From Hydractinia symbiolongicarpus (taxonomy: Eukaryota; Cnidaria; Hydrozoa; Anthoathecata; Hydractiniidae): a stretch of 64,000 bases of DNA. Position 1 is the first letter of the stretch. Every line of letters begins with the position of its first letter. The notes under the pieces were generated by a model. It was not told the origin of the DNA and ran no database searches. It saw only the letters and a program-made list of their open reading frames with translations. A program made the translations under genes and the position numbers. Below, one piece after another: positions 44,600 through 55,300 of the stretch. Location of the stretch: assembly GCF_029227915.1 (NCBI RefSeq), contig NC_079886.1, positions 15,724,501 through 15,788,500 of the forward strand, in the 5' to 3' direction.

Positions 44600-44823
44600 G
44601 ATGATTATTAGTGTCATTAGGGAATTCCCCCTGCTCTAGAATTATACTTGTTTTTGTATGATTTTATGACGTCATCACTTATTAGGGACTTTACCCTACT
44701 CAGCACTGCATGATAGGGACTTACCCCTTGAATTCCATAGCCAAGCACTGCATGGTATTGGATTTGTTGTGATGTCACAGCGTGCGCGTGCGTGACTGCG
44801 CTAGAACATACATTTCCCTATCT
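44600..44823 (-). repeat. Right terminal inverted repeat of Polinton B
   Basis: Counterpart of 32023-32246, ending CCCTATCT. The two arms have accumulated a modest number of differences, so the insertion is not recent. Confidence 0.9.
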
Positions 44824-45213
44824 TTATAACAGCAGTTTGCAGTATAAACAAAAACACACACAACCATATTATATCCTCTCATAAATTAAAATAAAGTCAT
44901 AAACCCACGCAAATTGACAATCAAATGTCTACAACCCCCTGTAAAAATAACCTAGCATTTTACTAGAAGCTAGGCTGGCAAAAATTTAACAGGATGTCAG
45001 AAACAAAACAATAAAAAATAATTTAACACACACTCTTTAAATTCTGAAAAAAATTATTCCACTTGTCATATTGCACGCGGTCCCCTTGTAAAATTTACAG
45101 GAAATGTGAAAATAATTATACTCTTATGAGCATAAAAATGCATCCTACTATCCTGCAAAAGTTCCAGTCTTTGAAAGATTTTGTAGGTAGCTAACTAGCT
45201 TGTTACATCATAA
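44824..45213. other. Right flank of the Polinton
   Basis: No gene. 45065-45120 weakly matches the satellite-like repeats at 31498-32022. Confidence 0.35.
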
Positions 45214-47068
45214 TCTATATAATAATACGCTAATTCCGTGTGTCTGTCTGTCACTTTTGCAAAGTGGATTACATTCTTCAAAATTTTCTTTAACAAATTC
45301 TATAAAACATCGCCTATAAAACTGTTCTGTAATTTACCAAACTTCAACGATAAAATAGTATTGACGTCAAAGGAAAGTTAATTAAGATTAGTGAAGCCAT
45401 TACAATGCACTTAAAACTTTGAGGCCAAATAACTTTGGAAACGAGGTGGTGACGTCAATGTTTTTTCACCGCGTGGATAACTAGGGACCACCTAGGATCA
45501 ATTTGGGTAATTTTCCTAAACCCGGATCCCCGAATTCGTTTCGGAATGGACGGGTTGATGACGTCATTAATAAACCTTTAAACCCTAATATCTCTGCAAC
45601 CATTTGTTAAAAGTGCATGATCCTATACATTTTCTTGCTCAGCGTTTCAAGATCTATACGATGAAAGCAACAGGCATGCACATTTCTGAAAAAAAAACAT
45701 TTTGTGTTCTGACATGTCTCTGCTGACGTCATCAAAATTTTAATGACGGTTGTTTTTCTCTGTTATCCTGCCTAAGTGGATTTTTCCACGGGCCTTATCG
45801 ACTAGTCTATATAATAATACGCCAGTTCCGTGTGTCTGTCTGTCACTTTTGCAAAGCGGATTACATTCTTCAAAACTTTCTTTAACAAATTCTATAAAAC
45901 ATTGCCTATAAAATTGTTCTGTAATTTACCAAACTTTACCGATAAAATAGTATTGACGTCAAAGGAAAGTTAATTAAGATTAGTGAAGCCATTACAATGC
46001 ACTTAAAACTTTGAGGCCAAATAACTTGGAAACGAGGTGGTGACGTCAATGTTTTTTCACCGCGTGGGTAACTAGGGACAACCTGGGACCAATTTGGGGA
46101 AGTTTTCCAAATCTGGGTCCCCGAATCCGTTTCGGAATTGACGGTTTGATGACGTCATCAAAAAACCTTTAAACCTTGATATCTCTGCAACCGTTTGTTA
46201 AAGATACATGATCATATACATTTTCTTGATCAGCATTTCAAGATATATACGATGAAGGCAACAGGTATACAAACTTCTAAAAAAATATATTTATTTTGTA
46301 TTTGCACTGCTGACGTCAGCAAAAAAACTAAAACAACCTATTTTTCCATTGTCCTTCTGCCTAAGTGGATTACTCCACGGGATTTATCGACTAGTCTTAT
46401 ATAATAATACAAAGAGTGTGTCTGTGTGTCTGTGTGTGTAATAGACAAAGTGGATGTGTTTATTTTCCTTTGATGTAGCCGAAAAAGGTATGTCTGAAAT
46501 GTTAAATTTTTTGACGTTACGGCGCGACGTCAATAACACTACTTTAACGTCAATATCCTATATTAAATTAATGAAGCCATTACAGTGCACTTAAAACTTT
46601 AAAGCTAAATAATTCGGAAACGAGGTGGTGACGTCAATGAGTGGGTAACTAGGGACCACCTAGGACCAATTTGGGTAATTTTTTCATACCTGGGTCCCCA
46701 AAATATCTCTGCAACCGTTTATCAAAAGTACATGATCCTATACATTTTCTTGATCAGCGTTTCAAGATATATGCGATGCAGGCAAAAGGTATACTAATTT
46801 CTAAGAAAATTTCTTAGGGTTGTGACGGGTCTTTGCTGACATCAGCAAAATTTTTAATCCCTGATATCTTCTTAGGCGTTTGTCGAAAACATATGATCCT
46901 GTACATTATTTTGACTAGTGTTTCAACCTCTACTCATTACAGACAAAGTATAAGCAAATTTTGCGAAATTTTTTATCTGCACTGCTGACGTCAGCAAAAC
47001 ATCTAAAACAACTTTCTTTTTATTGACCTTTGGCCTAAGTGGATTTCTCTACGGGCTTTATCGACTAG
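45214..47068 (+). mobile_element. Tandem array of three non-autonomous Helitrons
   Basis: Units are 45214-45805, 45806-46394 and 46395-47068, all starting TCT...ATAATAATAC and ending TCGACTAG after the GTGGA-TCCAC hairpin. The host base is A before the array and T after it. Units 1 and 2 are very similar over most of their length, suggesting a recent tandem event. Confidence 0.8.
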
Positions 47069-47423
47069 TTCGTGCTCATAAAAGAAGAGACGTTTGGAAA
47101 CTTAGGTAGCTAGCTATAAATAATTAAAAATGAGGAATAACAATATAAGTCACAGGTTAGAGCTAGCCATGATGGGATGGGGAGTAGGACTTGGAGGCTA
47201 ACATTAGCTAGCTAAAAGTAGCTAAGACACCCAGTTAAATATACTTAAATTGAGAACACTTAGCTAAAACTGAAGCTAGCTATTTGATGCTTAGTAAAAC
47301 GCATATAAAGAGAAACAATAGTAGTGTAAAAGTAATAACATTACAGTGAGTTTAGTTACACGCCAGAATGCAACATAATGCAAACAAATATGAAGAACAG
47401 AAGCTCCATAATATTATAAGAGA
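47069..47423. other. Spacer with a Helitron 5'-end remnant
   Basis: TAGCTAGC-rich, no gene. 47395-47423 resembles a Helitron 5' end (complement) abutting the next unit, so part of another unit was lost here. Confidence 0.35.
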
Positions 47424-48297
47424 CTAGTCGATAAGGCCCGTGGCAAAATCCCCTCAGGCAGAATTAAAATTAAAAAAGGGTCAGTTGAATTTTGAAGACG
47501 TCAGCAACTCGTCTGCAAAAAATAATTTAGAACTTGTTTTTACGATGCCTCTACTGTGTAGAGCTTAAAGCGCTGATCGAGAAAATGTAAAGAATCATAT
47601 GTTTGCGACGAAAGCCTAAGAAGATGTAAGGGTTTTAAATTTTTGTCGGCAAAAAGACCAGTCAAAGCACAAATTTTTTTTTTAGAAATTTGTAATTTCG
47701 TTGCCTTTATCGTATAGATCTTGAAACGCTGCTCAAAATAATGTATAGGATGATATGTTTTCGAGGAACGCCTAAGGAGATATAAGGGTTTAAAAATTGT
47801 GCTGACGTCATCAAGGCCCGTGAAAACACAAAAAAATGTTTTAAGAAATTTTATACCTAGTGTCTTCCTCGTATAGAACTTGAAACGCTGATCAAGAAAA
47901 TGTATAGGATCATGTACTTTTGACAAACGGTTGCAGAGATATTGGGGTTTGAAGATTTTTTGGTGACGTCATCAACCCGTCCATCCGAAACGGATTTGGG
48001 GACCCAGGTTTGGGAAAATTACCCAAATTGGTCCTAGGTGGTCCCTACTTACCCACGCGGTGAAAAATCATTGACGTCACAACCTCGTTTCCAAAAATTT
48101 AAGTGCACTGTAATGGCTTCATTAATGTAATATACTTTTCTTTGACGTTAATATTAGTTTAACGTTAAAGTTTGGTAAATTACAGAACAATTTTAAGGTG
48201 ATGTTTTATAGACTTTATTGAAGAAAATTATGAAAAATATAATCGACTTTGCAAAAGTAACAGACCGACACACGGAACTGGCGTATTATTATAGAGA
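47424..48297 (-). mobile_element. Single non-autonomous Helitron, inverted relative to the neighbouring array
   Basis: The complement begins TCTCTATAATAATACGCC and ends with a decayed hairpin and ATCGACTAG followed by T. At the far side another CTAG follows directly (48298-48301), so this unit also probably belonged to a tandem array. Confidence 0.75.
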
Positions 48298-48528
48298 CTA
48301 GTTTGTCGTGTATAGACCGAGCATAAATCACTGTAATTTGATATACTCACCAGAGGATTGTTCAATTTCCATCACGGTTTATGAGATTCAACTGCGAAAT
48401 AATTTATTGCAAGATAATATATATGATCATGTCTTTTAATCTATATAATAGATTATATTTTACACGTTATGCAAAAACAAGAATTTAAAACGGAGAAACA
48501 ACATCTATGTGTTTCTTTTTATAAGAAC

Positions 48529-48999
48529 CTAATTTTTAGGAGCTGAGGTATTGTCAAAATTTAAAAACATTAAATAGCCAATCGAAAATTCCTTAAAATA
48601 ACGTAAATACGAACAGTGTTTTTCCTCTTTACTATTATGCATCCTAATTTCAAGACTATCCCGTCCTAAAAAATAAATTGGGGTGTCAGTTACGAGTCGG
48701 TTCAATTCAGAAAAAAATTCCTTACCAGTTGCTTTGTTGTTTTGAGGACTGTTACTTACAAAATGTTGACCACAAAAAAAGCGCACAGTCCCTGTGTGTT
48801 TTCGGGAACGCGCGATAAAGTAACATATAGAAACCGTCCGCCTCCGGCGACAGTTCAGATTAACTGCTCGAAATATAAAGGGAATTTGAGCAGCTGTATA
48901 CGAAACGACGTCATACGCAAAAACTAGCGGAGATAATATTTTAATTAGGCTAAACGGTAAAAAAAACGAAAAGAAATAAATATAATATTTTATCTCCAT
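48529..48999 (-). CDS. Unrecognised 156-codon open frame upstream of the diacylglycerol kinase gene
   Basis: A long uninterrupted frame in AT-rich DNA, with a hydrophobic N-terminus (FFSFFLPFSLIKILSPLVFA, signal- or membrane-like), an Arg/Cys-rich stretch (NCRRRRTVSICYF) and a mixed C-terminal half (GRDSLEIRMHNSKEEKH). It lies about 300 bp before the kinase start on the opposite strand, so it could share a divergent promoter. No homology is recognised and chance cannot be excluded. Confidence 0.3.
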   Translation of the reverse strand: MEIKYYIYFFSFFLPFSLIKILSPLVFAYDVVSYTAAQIPFIFRAVNLNCRRRRTVSICYFIARSRKHTGTVRFFCGQHFVSNSPQNNKATGKEFFSELNRLVTDTPIYFLGRDSLEIRMHNSKEEKHCSYLRYFKEFSIGYLMFLNFDNTSAPKN

Positions 49000-49304
49000 T
49001 ATTTCGTGCTAGCCTTACACAATCGCAAATCATATTGATGGTTTTGCGGAACGAGAAAGTTTGACAGAAAACGAATGTAATCGGTTGTCTCTCCAGAGAG
49101 CGATATAAAGGCTAAACAGATAAGATCTTGTTGCGGAAAAACTCATTCGTTTTAGAATCAATTTTTTACGCAGTAGCATGATAATAAGGGGTGAAATCCT
49201 TGAAGCATAGATAATAGTATTCGCTATCTGAAGGCAATGCTAACAGTATGTTTCTGCTAAAGCTATATTCCCAATGTTATGGAGGCGTGAAATTATAAAC
49301 AAAC

Positions 49305-52300
49305 ATGGCTGCTGTTGGTATATGGGAAAGATTACCCCCAGATGAATTTAAACAATTGCAAGAATATACTAAGTGTAAGTTCCACATGCTATGTCTGTTG
49401 GTACTGTAACTACGTACATAAACAGATGTTTTAAACTTTTATAGTCAGCTAGCTGTAGTTTTATATGTTGTCACATTTTGTGTTGTATGTGCTCACAGAG
49501 CGTAGAGGTTAAACATATACTTTTTACATTAAAATCCTTCAGTATATGCAGAAACTTTACACTAAATTAACAAGCAGCTATATTTTAACGTTATAACTAA
49601 TAAACAAGTATTGATATTCTTTACGTTTTGAAAGGATTTGTGCACATGTGCAAAAAAAAATCAAAAGCCAACAAGCAATAATCGTAAACTTTAGGTAAAG
49701 AAAATCAAATTTTAGTCAGTAGAATTCTTCCACTTTGGCTTATAGAACTATATATGTTTTATTCATATGTGTGCTAAATCCAAACTAAATGCAAACTATA
49801 AATTTTGAGGTCAAATGATGCTTTATGATTGGAAATATGAAATGTACTGATCCGTTGATTATACTATGTGTATTTTTTTGCCTGCTGATTTGCTTATGCA
49901 GTCCGGGAATATAAACAATACTGTCATAACAACATTTGTCTATTGGCAATAACTACCCAATAGCTAACAAAAAAATAAAAAATACTCGTTGACTTAATTG
50001 TGTCATAAGGGTTAACCCCATGCTTACTCCTAATCAGAATTGCAGCTTAAAGTCTTGTTTTGTCATGCTCTATTGACTTTTTGCACAAAAAGGATGGGGT
50101 TAATGAATTAGCGGTTCTGCAAAGAGTATTTTTCAATTAGAAAAATTTGTTTTATTAGGCAAATTAATGACAACAAGCATTTTTAGATTCATCTTTGTCA
50201 TATTATCCCGACTTTTTCAGGAAAGTCAGGGGAGCACATAAAATGTTTTTTTGTGTTGCTGTTGTGTTGCTGTTGTTAGTTTAAACAGTAGTGGCATAAC
50301 AACATGCAAGCATATAGCTTCCATGAAAACCTTTATTTAATGAACATTCTGATTTTAAGGCCAACACTGTTCACTATGGAAAAAATGTGTGTTCAGAATA
50401 GTATTTTCACTGATAGTATTACTAGTTAGCTGAGCATGGTGAAGGTAATGGCTTATTAATTAGCCTTACCTTATTTGTGTTTGAATTCCATCCTTATGAA
50501 AAATTTGTTTCAATTCTATAATATATTCAACAAATAGTGAATTATATTGTTACTTGATAATGAAAAGCTTTAATTTCAAATAAGTGTATCTAAAAGCCTA
50601 ATATATTTCCCACTAATATTTATGATAATATAAAATATAGTAGAAAAGCGATGTTTTGCCAAAACTAATTATAAAATATATACATTTTTTTTATAGGAAT
50701 AAGAAACTTCATAATTTTCTAATGCTTTTTTTAATTATTTTGGGAATTAATGAATTTAACAACTTGTTAATGTTCTTAATTTGCCCTACTAACAAAATAT
50801 TGCATATATAGACACTTCCCAATACTATTTTTAAATTTTTCAAAAATTATGATATGAAATTCTTAAGGGTTCAAGATTTTCAAGACGCGCAAATAAACCT
50901 GCTAGGTGTATCAGTGTTTTTTTAGCTCAATTATAGCCTGACCTTTGGATTTAACCTGAAAGAGACATGACATGCAAAGTTATACAAAAACAACTATTTA
51001 AATATACCATTAAAGAGTAGGATAAGGAGATTGAAAACACAAGGAAAACCAAAAAATGATAAATTACTAACAATGTTACTTTTTTATCAGAATCATGTAC
51101 CACCACAGGTTTTTTTGGTATTTTGACCAACTAAGCTTTTGATGAACAAGCATATGCAGCATCCCTGGACATTTTAGCAAACTAGGTGGATTTATAAACA
51201 AATTATAAGGAAATTTTGCTTTTTTACTTTTTTGCAATGTCCAAATCAGTGTCTGATATTTATGAACTTGTTCATATATACAAAAACAACAACATTACCA
51301 AAAGAGTATTCTTTTACACCAAATTGAGCAAAAAACTTCAAACACTCTTTTAGCCATGCTAACATCAATGCTAGTTTCATAGGGACGTCAAAATAGTTTT
51401 AAAAATCTCAAAACTAAAACAAAAATTCTAAAAAAAACTGACATGTCTAGATGTAAAAAATTATTTTTATCATGTAAAAAACAAAATGTTAATTTGTTAA
51501 CTTTATCTTTCAAAAGAATTTATATTTTATTTTTACCACCTTCAATTATGTATTTCTTCCATTTTGCACTTTTTTAGTTCTAAAATGGACAAAACTTTGT
51601 ATATGAATACAATAGAAACAGTAAAGTGTATAAATTTATTGTTTTTAGTCATCATAAATTGACTCAAATTGATGTTAAATATGAAAGCTTTTAAGAATAC
51701 CACAGTATTCTGGTATCCTATTATCCTATTAGTTGCTATATGTAGCCAATTTTGTTTTCTTTGTTTTTTTCCTCATATAATACCCATGTCTTATATGCGA
51801 TAAAGTTGCTGCCAAAATGTACAGGTAGTTGGAAACATCCAGCTCTTCACAATATATATACTTATAATAAAGTTATTAATAAGAATATATAAGTATTTTC
51901 ATTACAATTTTTTTTCTCAAATAAAAAAATATTTCCTGTCAATTTTTATATTTTTAAGACCTTATTCAAAAATTGTATATGTAAATTCTTTTGAAATGGT
52001 TTTTATTGTGTGTTCAATAGGAAAATACTCTCGCTCCATTTCAATTCTTCTATTTGTTTAAACATCTGCCATGCAACAGGCTGGTGTAAGTCAGGATTTT
52101 CTATTAAAACCTGCTACCTTTTTTTGTCACATATACATAACACATATTTATATTTGCCAAATCCAAAGTATATGCTTTTTTTAAAAAACATTTTTCGTAT
52201 GTTTATAAGATACACAACACAATGAAAGAAAGAAAAATTGGCTAAATTTTACAAAAAAAAAATGTGGAAAAAAAGTTCTAATTAAAAATAGATCATGGTA

Positions 52301-55300
52301 GAAGGATTCGTAATAAATAATTCAGCAGTTATATTTTCTTCGTTGTTTGCATTTTTACAACAGTTGTTTGATCTGTGGATAAAAAACTCAATTCACATGA
52401 GCTTTTTATTAATATGGCAGGGTCATCAGAAAGCTAGGAAAACACAGCGTAATGAAGTGTGGTGAAGAAGGCCCACATCTTAAGATTAAAACAGTTTAAA
52501 CTAAAACAAAAATATGTGCATCAACTACCAAAAACACCATCAAATTTTTAACAACCAAAGTTTCCGTTGTTTAAAAATTTAAGCACTGAATATTTCTTAT
52601 GGATACAATATTTTAATATGAAAGGGAGACAAGAAAAGATTATTTATTTTTACCTTCTTTTAGCTACATTTTAAGCATTTCAAATATTTTACCAATATAG
52701 GGTATATTTATTGCATCAAAAGACCAATTTGAAGCCTCGGTGGGGAATGATTGACTTCTTATATTTTCTTAGTGCAAAAAAAATTGATTTTCCAGTTTTC
52801 CAGCTAAAAAGTAAATTTATAAAGTTATTCATAAAAACGTTGCAGATGTACAATGTTTTCCATAAAATATTTAGATACACTTAGTTTACATCTCATCTTA
52901 TTTTTACCTGCCATTTTTTATTCTGAGTGTTCGAGAATACATATAATATTATTTAAAACTTTGTCCTCACATCAATGAGTTAGAATTAAAATTGGCTGGT
53001 CATAATGCTAGTCTTTCAAAGTAAAATTTAATGAGAAAAAGAGAAGATGTGGTAGAATTGTATTGAAAATCACTCATTTGTTAGCAAAAAGGTAGGTGCA
53101 TATAGGGTCTAACCAGAAGGTCAAGTTTCCTTGACCTTAGATTTGTGACACCATTTCCAAATAAATCCTTAATAAAAGTTTTTAAGGGAACTAAATACAA
53201 AATTATTTTTTTGATATATTGTTACTACTACCATCAGAAAACAAATTCAATTAAAAGCAGCGATGGAAAAAAGAATGGCGATAAACCTACTTTTTTAGAT
53301 CACATTTTAAAAGTTTAAGAATGAAGCACGGCGATAGAAATGCTTTTTTTAGATCGCGTTTTAAAAATTTGAGAACAAAGAACGGCGATAGAAAAGCTTT
53401 TTTAGATCGCGTTTTAAAAATTTTAAAACGAAGAACGGCGATAGAAAAGCTTTGTTAGATCGCATTTTAAAAGTTTAAGGACGAAAAGAGACGATGGAAA
53501 TGCTTTGTTAGATTGTATTTTAAAACTTTAAGAATGAAGAATGGCGATAGAACTACTTTTTTAGATCTAATTTGTTTTTGAAATCTTATCATGAAGAGAA
53601 AAGTCCTCAAGTATGTTTTTCCGTTTGTGTTGTTAAACGTTGCTTTTTTAAGAAGAACTTTAAAAGTTTTGCATGTTAAAAAATATGCTTCGATGATAAA
53701 TAAATATTACTAAAAAAAGTAAAAAGTAGCAGCATTATTTTTTTTAAGTATTAAGACCATTGGATTTCAAAAACACAAAATAATATCTTTGAATAGCCTT
53801 CACAATCTTTAATTCACCTTATATACTAGCAATTGAATTTTATTTCATAAATATGCAACGTTGTACATCTGAAGGTTGTACAAGTTGCTCCCTCGTGTGA
53901 CAAAGACCTCAGTTTTAATAAGATAACTACAGAACAATCAAACTACATACTTCTTAAAAATGGTTGCAATCAGAAGAAAAGGGGCCTTAATAAAAGATTC
54001 TTGGTTTTACATCTGCTCGTAACACCTTATGATGATTGTTTCCAGGGATATGATGATGAGACAAGGTTCATCTGAAATTTTTTAATGCAAAAAATACAGT
54101 TTTTTTTGGATTTGCATATATTTATGGGTCATCAAATCCATGCCATTGTATAATTTATGCTCTCTTTAATTTTATTGATGTTATTTTACTCATTCATTCC
54201 CCTTTTTTTAAATTTATAAATTTTTTGATTTTCTTCCTCTTCGCCTCTGATGATTATCTTCTTTTAAAACTCACGGACATAGTTTTGTATTTTAGTTTTG
54301 CAGGAATAAGAATCTAATTTTTGACACTAAAATGCTAAAATATTATTTTGCTAGAGTGAGCTAATTGGTGAGCTGATGTTATCAACATTTTTGAATCAAA
54401 TGTTTAAGGGTCTCCTTAAGAGACAAGAGAGGAGTTGAACGTCCTCCACCATACCTTAGTTTAAAGGGGCGATTGTGGAAGTCCCATGATGGTGTCACTT
54501 TAAAAAACACCCAGTCCGGTCTGTGAACGGTTGGCGCTAGGAAGGGCATCCAGCTGTAAAACAATGCCAAAACTCTTTATTAATGGCCGTAAGAATAGTT
54601 GATCAGACAAACTGCGTAAACGGGGCTGGAATTCTAAGGAGTAAAGGTGTCGCGTACAGTAGGACAGATGTCAGGTGTGAGCATCGTCAGACCGTTACCC
54701 AGCTATCACATCACAAGGTAGATAACACTAGGTTGAGGATGGCTAGTGTAAATGTTGGTACTCTGAGAGGTAGAGCAGGTGAAGTATTTAAAATGTTAGA
54801 ACGTAGATCTGTTGATATGTGTTGTGTTCAGGAAGTCAGGTGGAGAGGAGCTTCAGTGAGATTTGTGGAAGGTAAGAGGGCAAGGTATAAGCTTTTTTGG
54901 ATTGGTAATAGTGATGGATATGGAGGAGTTGGCATATTCGTTGCGGAGAAGTGGGTAGAAAAAGTAATAGATGTTATGCGTGTTAATAGTCGTATTATAG
55001 TGATAAAGTTTTTGATAGGTAATGTGTGGACTCAGTGAGGAAGATAAAGATAAGTTTTATGATGAGTTAATAGCAGTCACATCAAAGTTTGGAGACACTG
55101 AACTTGTCATGGTGGGCGGCGACTTTAATGGTCATGTTGGGAAGTCATCTGAAGGTTATAGAGGTGTGCATGGAGGCTATGGATTTGGGAGCAGAAATAA
55201 GGAAGGGGAGAGATTGCTTCAGTTTGGAATGGCAATGGACATGGTGGTTTGCAACACATCATTCAGTAAGAGACAGATAAGGCTGATAACATATGAGTCA

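Larger units (their letters stand above)
32023..44823. mobile_element. Polinton/Maverick-like virus-like element (copy B), near full length
   Basis: About 224-bp terminal inverted repeats bound 12.8 kb, with ends starting AG and ending CT as is usual for Polintons. The content includes integrase, protein-primed polymerase B, a capsid-like gene and several conserved accessory genes. The left half carries structural genes and the right half replication and integration genes. Most genes carry stops or frameshifts. A 6-bp target duplication was not found at these boundaries. A packaging ATPase and a protease were not recognised. Confidence 0.88.
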
